From the NCBI GenBank assembly GCA_027019045.1, contig JALUXI010000164.1, positions 1-11,950 of the forward strand: 11,950 nt of DNA. The letters run 5' to 3'. The DNA is from Piscirickettsiaceae bacterium. GTDB lineage: Bacteria; Pseudomonadota; Gammaproteobacteria; Thiomicrospirales; Thiomicrospiraceae. A model generated the notes under the pieces. The model was given only the letters and a program-made list of their open reading frames with translations. It was not told the origin of the DNA and ran no database searches. The first letter of the stretch is position 1; each line of letters begins with the position of its first letter. The position numbers were made by a program, and so were the translations under genes. Below are positions 1-8,040 of this stretch, piece by piece.

Positions 1-2775
1 CTGACAAACCACGCCAACTTCTTCATTAAACAGTGCGGCAGCAGGATCACCTAACAAGGTTGAAATATCCAAGTCCACCCCACAATGCCCTGCAAATGCC
101 ATCTCAGCAACTGTGGTATAGAGTCCGCCATCAGCACGATCATGATAAGCCACCAGTAACTCTTGTGCATTCATGGCTTGAATAGCATTAAATAGGTTTT
201 TCAGCTGAGTCGCATCCTCCACATCAGGAGCAATATCCCCGATCTGATTATAAACCTGTGCTAAACAACTTCCGCCAATCCTATTTTTCCCAGTCCCGAG
301 ATCAATCAGCAGCAGTTCAGTCTCCCCTAAATCAGTTCTTAACTGTGGAGTCACTGTTTTGCGAACATCTGAAACAGGGGCAAAAGCGGTAATATTCAGT
401 GAAACGGGCGAGGTCACCGATTTCTTCTCACCATTTTCCTGCCATACGGTTTTCATCGACATAGAATCTTTACCCACTGGAATCGCAATATCCAGAGCAG
501 GGCAAATCTCCATTCCAACCGCTTCTACGGCTTCATAAAGGGCGGCATCTTCACCTGGATGACCTGCCGCCGCCATCCAGTTAGCAGAAAGCTTAATATC
601 TGAGATATGCTCAATCTTAGCCGCTGCCACATTGGTAATCGCTTCTGCTACTGCCAATCTTGCCGAGGCTTTGGGGTTAATTAATGCAACAGGTGGGCGT
701 TCACCCATGGCCATCGCTTCCCCTGTATAACCAAAGTAATCCGAAGCAGTCACCCCAACATCTGCCACTGGCACCTGCCAAGGTCCAACCATCTGATCTC
801 TGGTCACCATCCCTGTGATAGAGCGATCACCAATCGTAATCAAGAAGGTCTTATCCGCAATCGTCGGCAACTTCATTAAGCGTTCGACCGTCTCTTCCAA
901 ATCCAGTACAGCCGTTTCAAAACCAGGCTGTGGAATCTTGCGAGAGGTCACATCTCGTTGCATTTTGGGTGGTTTGCCTAATAACACATTTAATGGCATA
1001 TCCACTGGATTATTATCAAAGTGGCTATCATGCACCACCAAGCGTTGCTCTTCGGTTGCTTCACCCACCACAGCATACAAACAGCGTTCTCGTTGACAGA
1101 TCGCTTCAAATTCTGCTAACTTTTCAGGGTAAACCGCCAGTACATAACGCTCTTGTGATTCATTACACCAAATCTCCATGGGCGACATGCCTGGTTCCAC
1201 ATTTGGGATTTTTCGCAACTCAATATAACCGCCACGACCGCTATCATTTACCAATTCAGGGAAGGCATTCGATAAACCACCTGCTCCCACATCATGAATC
1301 GAGGCAATCGGATTATCCTCTCCCAAATAGGTACAACGATCAATCACCTCTTGCGATCGGCGTTCCATTTCAGGATTGTCTCGTTGCACGGAAGCAAAAT
1401 CTAAGTCTTCAGAACCCGTTCCTGTATCGACACTGGAAGCCGCCCCGCCGCCTAAACCGATCAACATGGCTGGACCGCCCAGCACAACCAGTTTTGCACC
1501 GACAGGAATATTATTTTTATGCACATGGGCTTCACGGATATTACCTAACCCCCCTGCCAGCATAATAGGCTTATGATAGCCTCGTACCTCTTGCCCATCA
1601 TGCGTCAATAGCGGATTTTCATAGGTACGGAAATAACCATTGATCGCAGGACGACCAAATTCGTTGTTATAGCCTGCCGCTCCCAAAGGACCTTCAATCA
1701 TAATATCCAGAGCAGATACAACCCGACTCGGCTTGCCATAAGGGCGTTCCCATGGCTGTTCAAAGCCAGGAATATTCAGATTAGAGACCGTAAAGCCTGT
1801 TAACCCAGACTTCGGCTTGGAACCTCGACCTGTTGCTCCCTCATCACGAATCTCACCGCCAGAACCCGTTGCTGCTCCAGGGAAAGGAGAAATCGCCGTT
1901 GGGTGGTTGTGTGTTTCCACTTTAATTTGGAAATGGACGGGCTCTTCAGAGATTTGATACTGTTTAGAATCGACTTCAGGAAAAAATCTTGTTGCTTTTG
2001 GGCCTTGTAAAACCGCAGCATTATCGCTGTAAGCAGATAAGACACCTTCAGAAAAGTTATGATAGGTATTGCGAATCATCCCAAACAGCGTATTAGGTTT
2101 AGGCTGCCCATCAATTACCCAGTCGGCATTAAAAATCTTATGACGACAATGTTCAGAGTTGGCTTGAGCAAACATCATCAATTCGGCATCCACTGGATTG
2201 CGCCCCAAAGTGGTAAAAGCATCGACTAGATAATCAATTTCATCTTCACTCAGTGCCAAACCAAGCGTTTTATTTGCCTCCACCAGCGCTTCTCGTCCTT
2301 GACCTAATACATCAATTTCGGTAAACGGTTTAGGCTGTTGATGGGAAAAGAGAGATTCTGCTGCTTCAATCTGTGTAATCACTTGTTCCACCATTCGATC
2401 ATGAATCAACGGCAAAACGGGGGTGAGATCGATCACGCCATCAATAAAATAAGCCACGCCATGCTCAATCCGTTCGATATGCTCAATGCCACAAGTATGC
2501 ATAATATCAGTCGCCTTAGACGACCAAGGGGAAATAGTACCGATTCGAGGTGTGACGACACAAGTTGGTTGCTCCTCAACCTGCACTTCCTGTTCACTAC
2601 CATTGAGCAAAATACTCAAGTGTGCACGCTCTTCTGCGGTTAAAGGCTGAGAGGCTTCGATAAAATAGACATGACGCGTCTTTAATCCTTGAATAGGTGC
2701 AACCTTTTCAATTTCAGATTGCAACTGTTTTAGTCGATAGGGTGAATGGGCTGGAGTTCCCCAAAGAGTCTGCAT
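1..2775 (-). CDS. purL: Phosphoribosylformylglycinamidine synthase (FGAM synthase), partial: C-terminus beyond the left edge
   Basis: PurL converts FGAR, glutamine and ATP to FGAM in de novo purine synthesis in the cytoplasm. Reading from the ATG at 2775 gives 925 uninterrupted codons that run off the window in frame; I checked the frame at several points. The large single-chain type (about 1290 residues in E. coli) has an N-terminal domain, a linker, two AIRS-like halves and a C-terminal glutaminase. Visible landmarks are SEHCRHKIF at 207-215 (His212 matches E. coli His216), VETHNHPTAISPFPGAATG from 286, LGGPAMLIGLGGGAASS at 432-448, GDRS at 649-652 in the second AIRS half and VGKDSMSMKT at 767-776. 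The last visible residues are in the LFNEE region, so roughly 360 residues, including the glutaminase triad, are missing. An AGGA about 9 bases upstream supports the start. It lies 11 bases after bamC and is probably cotranscribed with dapA-bamC. Confidence 0.97.
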   Translation of the reverse strand, partial: MQTLWGTPAHSPYRLKQLQSEIEKVAPIQGLKTRHVYFIEASQPLTAEERAHLSILLNGSEQEVQVEEQPTCVVTPRIGTISPWSSKATDIMHTCGIEHIERIEHGVAYFIDGVIDLTPVLPLIHDRMVEQVITQIEAAESLFSHQQPKPFTEIDVLGQGREALVEANKTLGLALSEDEIDYLVDAFTTLGRNPVDAELMMFAQANSEHCRHKIFNADWVIDGQPKPNTLFGMIRNTYHNFSEGVLSAYSDNAAVLQGPKATRFFPEVDSKQYQISEEPVHFQIKVETHNHPTAISPFPGAATGSGGEIRDEGATGRGSKPKSGLTGFTVSNLNIPGFEQPWERPYGKPSRVVSALDIMIEGPLGAAGYNNEFGRPAINGYFRTYENPLLTHDGQEVRGYHKPIMLAGGLGNIREAHVHKNNIPVGAKLVVLGGPAMLIGLGGGAASSVDTGTGSEDLDFASVQRDNPEMERRSQEVIDRCTYLGEDNPIASIHDVGAGGLSNAFPELVNDSGRGGYIELRKIPNVEPGMSPMEIWCNESQERYVLAVYPEKLAEFEAICQRERCLYAVVGEATEEQRLVVHDSHFDNNPVDMPLNVLLGKPPKMQRDVTSRKIPQPGFETAVLDLEETVERLMKLPTIADKTFLITIGDRSITGMVTRDQMVGPWQVPVADVGVTASDYFGYTGEAMAMGERPPVALINPKASARLAVAEAITNVAAAKIEHISDIKLSANWMAAAGHPGEDAALYEAVEAVGMEICPALDIAIPVGKDSMSMKTVWQENGEKKSVTSPVSLNITAFAPVSDVRKTVTPQLRTDLGETELLLIDLGTGKNRIGGSCLAQVYNQIGDIAPDVEDATQLKNLFNAIQAMNAQELLVAYHDRADGGLYTTVAEMAFAGHCGVDLDISTLLGDPAAALFNEEVGVVCQ

Positions 2776-2786
2776 AATAAAATATC

Positions 2787-3938
2787 CTATTTACTCAATA
2801 ATCCAAGAGCCTTAAAAATAAAAGCTTGCTGTTGAGGGGTTAACCGAGCTTCAGTATCTTCAGTCTCCGAAACGGTCAACCATTGTTGAGAGGGTTTGCC
2901 TTCTACGGTTTGCAAAGTGAACAGAAGCTGTTCGGGTAGGAGGGGTTGTTTCGATTCTTTAAACAGTCGACCCAACAGACCATCTTTTGATTCAGTTAAA
3001 TTTTTGGGTGGTTTGACAACCAAGGTGTGCTTAGCATCGTCAGTTTTCAATAGCGTCCAACCCGCACGATAAATCATCGCCTTGGTATAAGTCCAAGCCA
3101 CATCTAACGGCGCTTTTAGCAATACACCCTCTAAAACTTTTTGATCACCCTCTTCCGCCATTTCAGGTAAAACCAAATTCTGAGTCACCTGAATCTGTTT
3201 GAATGCCTCATTACGGTTCACCCCTAAAAAGACCAATGCCTGATAGAGTGCTTCTGCCTCAATTTCTGGGCTATAAGGACGCACCTGCCATTGGTCAGTA
3301 TCACCATCGGTATTGCGATAGAGGACATGATCATAAAAATAGAGTCGCATCTTACCCTGCTCGATATTTGATTCTACACGAGCCGTCAAACGATCATAGA
3401 CCCCTTCAGCCAATTCAGGTCGCCAACTATTTAATAAACGAGTCAAAGGTCCTTGTACATCAATAGGTGCCAATTCTGTTCGAGCTTTATATTTAGTCCG
3501 CACGACACCAAGTACCCGATCAGCTTGATCCACTTCAAAACCTAAAGAAATCACAAAGCTTTGTATATCCTTCCAGACCTTATTCACCTCTTCAGCCGAA
3601 TGCACGGGGATTTCAATCCAACGCTCAGAAAGGTTGGTTTTAACCTGCACATCATTAAACTTTCGGGTTGGAATATCTGCGCTCTGTTGAGTGGAGGGTT
3701 GAAGAATTTTGGTTAGATCACTCTCTTTAGATGCAGGAGAAATTAGGTCTGGTGGCACCTCCAAAGACTGAGAAAGACTTTCCTCTGTTGAGCGATAATC
3801 ATCTTCATCACCCGCCAGAGCCGCCCTGACATTGTCATTCGTATTAGATGTTGTGCTACAACCTGATAAAAAGCCAGTAGCAATCAGTAAGCCTAGCGAA
3901 AGTCTAGACAGAGAGAATTTTGATGGCATCAGTGGCAT
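2787..3938 (-). CDS. bamC: Outer membrane protein assembly factor BamC (NlpB-like lipoprotein)
   Basis: This 383-residue protein is the BamC lipoprotein of the BAM complex, which folds beta-barrel proteins into the outer membrane. A type II signal peptide is clear: a basic N-terminus (K7, R12), a hydrophobic stretch at 13-23 and lipobox LSGC with the lipidated Cys at 27. A low-complexity mature N-terminus follows (about 28-95) with the BamC-like segment DYRSTEESL...LEVPPDL; this part binds BamD in E. coli. Two globular helix-grip-type halves follow, about 100-225 and 255-383. It is somewhat longer than E. coli BamC (344). The ATG overlaps the dapA stop by one base (TAATG), which suggests translational coupling. 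An in-frame ATG three codons later has no better ribosome site, so the upstream start is kept. The dapA-bamC order matches E. coli and strengthens the call. Confidence 0.93.
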   Translation of the reverse strand: MPLMPSKFSLSRLSLGLLIATGFLSGCSTTSNTNDNVRAALAGDEDDYRSTEESLSQSLEVPPDLISPASKESDLTKILQPSTQQSADIPTRKFNDVQVKTNLSERWIEIPVHSAEEVNKVWKDIQSFVISLGFEVDQADRVLGVVRTKYKARTELAPIDVQGPLTRLLNSWRPELAEGVYDRLTARVESNIEQGKMRLYFYDHVLYRNTDGDTDQWQVRPYSPEIEAEALYQALVFLGVNRNEAFKQIQVTQNLVLPEMAEEGDQKVLEGVLLKAPLDVAWTYTKAMIYRAGWTLLKTDDAKHTLVVKPPKNLTESKDGLLGRLFKESKQPLLPEQLLFTLQTVEGKPSQQWLTVSETEDTEARLTPQQQAFIFKALGLLSK

Positions 3939-4819
3939 TAGGACAAGGCCCCCACTTCTTTTAATACAGCATTTAAGGTGGGGCGATGAAGCTCAGATAG
4001 CTCTGTCAACGGCAAACGAATGCCCTTGCGGATTTTACCCATTTCATACAGCGCCCACTTGACAGGAATGGGGTTGGATTCAGCAAAAAGCACCTGATGG
4101 AGGGCGGCTATTTTTGCATCTAAAGCTCTTGCTTCTTCTGCCTTACCTTCAAGCGCCAAATGATAAATCTCGCTCAATTCTTTAGGCACCACATTAGCAG
4201 TGACAGAAATTCCACCATGTCCACCTAATAGAATAAACTCCACCGCTGAACCATCATCTCCAGTATAAAGATCAAATTCAGAATCATCGACCAAAGATTG
4301 AATCTGCTTAACACGATCCAATTCACCCGTGGCTTCTTTAATCCCAACAATATTCGACACCTTAGCTAAACGAGCGACCGTTTCAGGCAATAAATCACAG
4401 GCCGTTCTGCCTGGTACATTGTATAAAATCTGAGGAATATCCACTGATTCGGCAATTGTCTTATAGTGTTGATACAACCCTTCTTGAGTCGGTTTATTGT
4501 AGTAAGGTGTCACCAATAGACAAGCATCGGCACCGACCCCTTTGGCAAAAGCCGTTAACTCTATCGCCTCAGAAGTCGAATTGGCACCCGTGCCAGCAAT
4601 CACTGGAATTCTGCCATTCACCTGCTTCACCGTAAAAGCCACCACTTCACCATGCTCTTTAAAATCTAAAGTGGCCGACTCTCCAGTCGTTCCCATGGAA
4701 ACAATGGCATCTGTCCCTGACTCAATATGCCACTCAATCAATGCTTCTAGTGCTTCATAATCCACCGGACCGTCATCCATCATCGGCGTGACCAACGCTA
4801 CCATACTGCCTCTAAACAC
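3938..4819 (-). CDS. dapA: 4-hydroxy-tetrahydrodipicolinate synthase
   Basis: DapA condenses pyruvate with aspartate semialdehyde, the committed step to diaminopimelate and lysine. The 293-residue (beta/alpha)8 barrel aligns with E. coli DapA without numbering shift. Thr44 and Thr45 are in GTTGES, Tyr107 in TPYYNKP and Tyr133 in LYNVPGRT. Arg138 is the carboxylate-binding position and Lys161 in VGIKEATG is the Schiff-base lysine, so the catalytic set is complete. The start is a GTG (4819), chosen because MFRGSMVALVTPM matches the family N-terminus and GGAG lies about 8 bases upstream; an ATG five codons later would cut the conserved start. It is the first gene of the apparent dapA-bamC-purL operon and diverges from the bcp-like gene across 161 bases. 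A lysine riboswitch is unlikely in so short a leader. Confidence 0.97.
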   Translation of the reverse strand: MFRGSMVALVTPMMDDGPVDYEALEALIEWHIESGTDAIVSMGTTGESATLDFKEHGEVVAFTVKQVNGRIPVIAGTGANSTSEAIELTAFAKGVGADACLLVTPYYNKPTQEGLYQHYKTIAESVDIPQILYNVPGRTACDLLPETVARLAKVSNIVGIKEATGELDRVKQIQSLVDDSEFDLYTGDDGSAVEFILLGGHGGISVTANVVPKELSEIYHLALEGKAEEARALDAKIAALHQVLFAESNPIPVKWALYEMGKIRKGIRLPLTELSELHRPTLNAVLKEVGALS

Positions 4820-4902
4820 TTCAACTCTCCAAATAGGCTGTAAAAAAGTAATCTTAACCTTTCAACTAAGGGACTTCAAGCCAAATCACAGAACTGGACA
4901 AA

Positions 4903-4908
4903 ATTATA
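4903..4908 (-). promoter_or_regulatory. Candidate -10 box for dapA-bamC-purL
   Basis: The minus strand reads TATAAT here, a perfect sigma-70 -10 hexamer, in AT-rich DNA about 85 bases upstream of the dapA GTG. No good -35 lies at 16-18 bases (the sequence there is AATGAT-like), so activity would need an activator or another element. A weaker pair, TTGAAG-17-TAAGAT, lies closer to dapA at about 4854-4882. That a promoter exists in this divergent gap is near certain; which box is used is not. Confidence 0.4.
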
Positions 4909-4939
4909 AATTTCTCACCATTGTCATCATTTTCTTCAC

Positions 4940-4945
4940 TATACT
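4940..4945 (+). promoter_or_regulatory. Candidate -10 box for the bcp-like/phoH pair
   Basis: TATACT differs from the sigma-70 -10 consensus at one position and lies 35 bases before the ATG at 4981, leaving a short leader that holds the AAGGAG ribosome site (4969-4974). A -35-like TTGTCA at 4921-4926 is too close (13-base spacer), so no standard pair is visible. It could be a regulated promoter; this is inference. Confidence 0.35.
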
Positions 4946-4980
4946 TTCTTTTAAAACTCGACAAACACAAGGAGACTCAT

Positions 4981-5484
4981 ATGACAGATTCGACTATTTC
5001 AAACACACAACATCCCGTGCTTTCTATAGGCGATGCACTTCCAGACTTCTCTCTCCCAGCCACTTCAGAGAGAACCATCACGCCTGAAGACTTTAAAGGC
5101 CACTATACCGTACTCTACTTCTACCCTAAAGACAATACACCAGGCTGTACCACAGAAGGACAGGAGTTCAGCGAACTCTACCCAGAGTTTCAGAGTTTTA
5201 ATTGTGAAATTTTTGGGGTTTCCAGAGACTCTATTCGTAAGCATGAAAACTTCAAAGCCAAATACAATTTTCCGTTTGCCTTAATCTCAGATGAAGAAGA
5301 ACAGCTCTGTCGGATGTTTGATGTCATTAAATTGAAAAAAAACTATGGGCGTGAATATCTTGGGATTGAACGCAGTACCTTCTTACTGGAACCAGAAACC
5401 AAAATCATTTATGAATGGCGAAAAGTCAAAGCCAAAGGACATGCTCAAATTGTGCTAGATAAATTAAAAGAAATTCAAGGGTAA
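4981..5484 (+). CDS. bcp: Thioredoxin-dependent thiol peroxidase, Bcp/PrxQ family
   Basis: This 167-residue protein is a peroxiredoxin of the Bcp/PrxQ type, a cytoplasmic enzyme reducing H2O2 and organic hydroperoxides. The thioredoxin-like fold starts near residue 16 (GDALPDFSLPA). The peroxidatic site is FYPKDNTPGCTTEG with Cys56 and the preceding Pro/Thr; Arg131 in GIERSTFLL matches the family's conserved C-terminal active-site Arg region. In E. coli Bcp a second Cys follows five residues after the peroxidatic one; here that position is Gln61. The other cysteines are Cys74 and Cys109, the latter aligning with E. coli Cys99. It therefore behaves as a 1-Cys or atypical member (inference). 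The ATG at 4981 is chosen because AAGGAG lies 6-7 bases upstream; an in-frame ATG at 4921 would add 20 residues and lacks such a site. The phoH-family gene follows after 6 bases. Confidence 0.92.
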   Translation: MTDSTISNTQHPVLSIGDALPDFSLPATSERTITPEDFKGHYTVLYFYPKDNTPGCTTEGQEFSELYPEFQSFNCEIFGVSRDSIRKHENFKAKYNFPFALISDEEEQLCRMFDVIKLKKNYGREYLGIERSTFLLEPETKIIYEWRKVKAKGHAQIVLDKLKEIQG

Positions 5485-5490
5485 CCTACC

Positions 5491-6906
5491 ATGTCACAAA
5501 CCAAGCTATTTATTTTAGACACCAATGTGCTGATGCACGACCCAATGGCACTGTTCAACTTTGAAAACAATGACATCTTCCTACCCATGACCGTTCTGGA
5601 AGAGTTGGACGCCAATAAAAAAGGGATGTCTGAAGTCGCTCGCAATGCACGAGAAGCCAATCGTCTGATTGATGAAATTATTGATGATGCTGATTTTGAA
5701 GCCATCAAAGCGGGACTGCCACTAGAACGAATTCAAACCAAGCTCCAGCAAATCAACCAACGATTGGGAAAACTCTATTTTGAAACCGAATCACTACAAG
5801 CCGAACCGCCTGCAGAGCTTCCCACCCACAAAGCGGATAACCACATCATTCTAACTGGGCTTGCCCTACAAAAACGCCACCCAAAAAAAAGCATTACCCT
5901 TGTCACTAAAGACATCAATATGCGCGTCAAGGCATCCACTGTCGGCCTTCATTCCGAAGACTATTACAATGACCGTGTCGTTGAAGATGCCGACCTGCTC
6001 TACCGAGGTTGGGAACAACTGCCTGAAGACTTCTTCTCTCAGCATGTAGATGAAATGAAGTCTTGGCAAGACAATGAAGGACACACCTTTTATCAACTCC
6101 ATGTCGGTGAGGGTTGCGACTGGTATCCGAATGAGTGCCTTATTTCTAAAAACGACTCTGGTTTCAGTGCCATCGTCAAAAAGATCGAACCTGAAGATAA
6201 AAGCACAGGCAAAATAGCCACTTTACAACTGCTAAATGACTACACTCAAAAATCCATTTGGGGCATCACAGCTCGAAATCAAGAGCAAAATATGGCACTT
6301 AATGTCCTGATGGATCCTGATATAGACTTTGTCTCCCTTCTTGGTGCAGCGGGAACGGGAAAAACGCTGCTAACGCTTGCAGCCGCTCTACATCAAACAC
6401 TTGATGACAACCTCTATAATGAAATCATTATGACGCGTGCTACCATTCCCATCGCAGAAGATATCGGCTTTCTACCCGGTACAGAAGAGGAAAAAATGAC
6501 CCCTTGGATGGGTGCCTTAATGGACAACTTAGAAGTGCTTACCCAAACGGATGATATCTCAGACTGGGAAAAGAGCTCCACACAAGACCTCTTAAGTAAA
6601 CGCATTAAAATCAAATCGATGAATTTTATGCGCGGGCGTACCTTCCAAAACAAATTCATCATTATTGATGAAGCACAAAACCTCACCCCCAAACAGATGA
6701 AAACACTCATTACTAGGGCGGGTATAGGGACAAAAATGGTCTGTCTAGGTAACCTCAGTCAAATTGATTCACCCTACCTTACCGAAACCACAACAGGACT
6801 CACCTATATCGTTGATCGTTTCAAAACATGGGAACACAGCGCCCATATCACCCTTATCCAAGGTGAACGCTCACGACTCGCTGAATTTGCTTCTAACACT
6901 CTATAA
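5491..6906 (+). CDS. PIN domain-PhoH ATPase fusion protein (PhoH2/YlaK type)
   Basis: The 471-residue protein joins an N-terminal PIN nuclease domain to a C-terminal PhoH-type P-loop ATPase, the PhoH2 architecture described as ATP-dependent RNA unwinding plus ribonuclease activity. PIN acidic residues are in place: Asp10 (LDTNVLMHD), Glu37/Glu38 (VLEELD), Asp116 (KADNHI) and Asp141 (TKDINM), covering about 1-170. A linker domain (about 185-260) precedes Walker A GAAGTGKT at 285-292, Walker B IIIDEAQN at 390-397 and a sensor-like CLGNLSQID at 418-426. Both active sites appear intact and the length is normal for the family. The ribosome site is a weak AAGGG overlapping the end of the peroxidase gene, six bases upstream, so the two are probably cotranscribed. 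Mycobacterial homologues pair with a small antitoxin-like gene (phoAT); none is seen here. The RNA substrate and physiological role are unknown. Confidence 0.93.
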   Translation: MSQTKLFILDTNVLMHDPMALFNFENNDIFLPMTVLEELDANKKGMSEVARNAREANRLIDEIIDDADFEAIKAGLPLERIQTKLQQINQRLGKLYFETESLQAEPPAELPTHKADNHIILTGLALQKRHPKKSITLVTKDINMRVKASTVGLHSEDYYNDRVVEDADLLYRGWEQLPEDFFSQHVDEMKSWQDNEGHTFYQLHVGEGCDWYPNECLISKNDSGFSAIVKKIEPEDKSTGKIATLQLLNDYTQKSIWGITARNQEQNMALNVLMDPDIDFVSLLGAAGTGKTLLTLAAALHQTLDDNLYNEIIMTRATIPIAEDIGFLPGTEEEKMTPWMGALMDNLEVLTQTDDISDWEKSSTQDLLSKRIKIKSMNFMRGRTFQNKFIIIDEAQNLTPKQMKTLITRAGIGTKMVCLGNLSQIDSPYLTETTTGLTYIVDRFKTWEHSAHITLIQGERSRLAEFASNTL

Positions 6907-6928
6907 CAGAGGCTAAATACCTAACAGC

Positions 6929-6961
6929 CACAAAAAAGGCCGCAATTGCGGCCTATTTGTG
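6929..6961. terminator. Bidirectional Rho-independent terminator between convergent phoH-family and lysR genes
   Basis: The core 6938-6953 is a perfect 16-base palindrome (GGCCGC-AATT-GCGGCC, six GC-only pairs and a four-base loop). It is flanked on the left by six A and on the right by TATTTGTG. Read on the minus strand, the stem is followed by TTTTTT, a textbook terminator for the lysR transcript; on the plus strand the tail is weaker (TATTT). It sits in the 74-base gap between two convergent genes, as expected for a shared terminator. Confidence 0.9.
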
Positions 6962-6980
6962 TAATGCATTCAAACTAAAA

Positions 6981-7946
6981 CTAATAGTTCACATTATTTC
7001 CGTAAAACTTTTTCTGCTCGTCCGTAGGAACTTCAAACCCTCCTTCTATTGCCTTCTGCGTACAGTACTCCACTGCAAAATCTAATAGCTCACCCACTGC
7101 ACGATGACGGAATTTGTGTTTTTGACGCACATGAGAGAAAGGACGCTTAATCGGCGGATCTAATGGAATCCCTTTTAAAGTTCCTAGCTGAAGCTCTTTA
7201 TTGATCGTCGTTCTTGAAACAATCGCCAAACCGACGCCAGATTCTACCGCCATCTTCACCGACTCAGGACTCCCAAGCTCCAAAACAAGATTCAGATCAC
7301 TGTATGAAAGTCCCTGCTCACGAATATATTTATCAATCACTGAACGAGAACCCGAGCCCTCTTCACGAGAGATATAAGGATACTTACGAATCTCTTCAAT
7401 CGATACCTTATCACGGTTTGCTAATGGATGATTTGGAGGACAAATCAACTGCATCTCATCCAAACGACAAACATGCACCTCTAAATTTTTATTGTGGACA
7501 GGCGCTTCAACGACCCCTAAATCCACCATATTATTCTCTACCATCGACACAATGGCATCCGTATTACCCACCTGCAAACGAATAGAAACATCTGCAAACT
7601 CTTTTTTAAATGCACCCAACAGACTAGGCAACATATACTCTGCAATCGTTGTAGAAGCACCAATGACCAATGAACCCGCTACCTCACCCGTTAGCTCACG
7701 CACTTCATTGTTCATTTTGTCATAATATTCAAGAATTTTATCGGCATACTCATAGACCACCTTGCCCGCTTCGGTCAGGGAGATTTTATTATGCGTGCGG
7801 TCAAATAAACGGGTATTGAAACTGTCCTCCAACTGCTTCACCTGAAAGGTCACGGCTGGCTGCGTCATATGCAGCGTTTCAGCAGCCTTTGTAAAACTCA
7901 TCACCTTGGAAACGGTATGAAATACCTGTAAGCGTCTATCTGCCAT
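6981..7946 (-). CDS. LysR-family transcriptional regulator, CysL-like
   Basis: A 321-residue LysR-type regulator with a winged helix-turn-helix at about 5-62 (FTKAAETLHMTQPAVTFQVKQLE at 18-40, split across helices), a linker helix to about 88 and a periplasmic-binding-protein-like effector domain from about 91. That domain contains GASTTIAEYMLP, typical of the CysL/YeiE-like group, and REEGSGSR at 194-201, where such proteins bind a small anionic effector. The effector and targets cannot be read from the sequence. The ATG at 7946 is preferred: AAGG lies 8 bases upstream and MADRRLQVFHTV begins as the family does. A longer reading from a TTG at 7991 adds 15 residues with no homology feel. It lies downstream of the channel gene with its own promoter and is convergent with the phoH-family gene. 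A role in carbon or sulfur metabolism would be speculation. Confidence 0.92.
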   Translation of the reverse strand: MADRRLQVFHTVSKVMSFTKAAETLHMTQPAVTFQVKQLEDSFNTRLFDRTHNKISLTEAGKVVYEYADKILEYYDKMNNEVRELTGEVAGSLVIGASTTIAEYMLPSLLGAFKKEFADVSIRLQVGNTDAIVSMVENNMVDLGVVEAPVHNKNLEVHVCRLDEMQLICPPNHPLANRDKVSIEEIRKYPYISREEGSGSRSVIDKYIREQGLSYSDLNLVLELGSPESVKMAVESGVGLAIVSRTTINKELQLGTLKGIPLDPPIKRPFSHVRQKHKFRHRAVGELLDFAVEYCTQKAIEGGFEVPTDEQKKFYGNNVNY

Positions 7947-8040
7947 TTTTGTAGCCTTATTTAATTCTTTAAAGGCAAGACCTCTTTTCAACCCAAGTCA
8001 TGCCATAATATTTTTTTGGGAAAAAATTTTTTAGTAAGTG

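Noticed and set aside
930..1565. A 211-codon open frame on the plus strand inside purL
   Set aside because: It is the antisense shadow of a well-conserved purL segment; its translation has no recognisable domain and no ribosome site was seen.
1800..2045. An 81-codon minus-strand frame within purL, possibly hinting at a frameshift
   Set aside because: The purL frame is intact on both sides and through this stretch (conserved VETHNHPTAISP and LSAYSDNAA segments are in the same frame), so this is an out-of-frame shadow.
4820..4920. Possible lysine riboswitch in the dapA leader
   Set aside because: The likely leader is under 100 bases, too short for the class, and no multi-stem layout was seen.
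7947..7991. A 15-residue N-terminal extension of the LysR protein from a TTG
   Set aside because: The ATG at 7946 has AAGG at 8 bases and gives the usual LysR N-terminus; the extension adds no feature.
8005..8035. AT-rich dyads (T7-GGG-A6 and A6T6) upstream of lysR as a terminator or a second promoter
   Set aside because: The stems have no GC pairs and the only -10-like hexamer (TATTAT) lacks a -35 at normal spacing; the promoter at 8041-8069 is far better.
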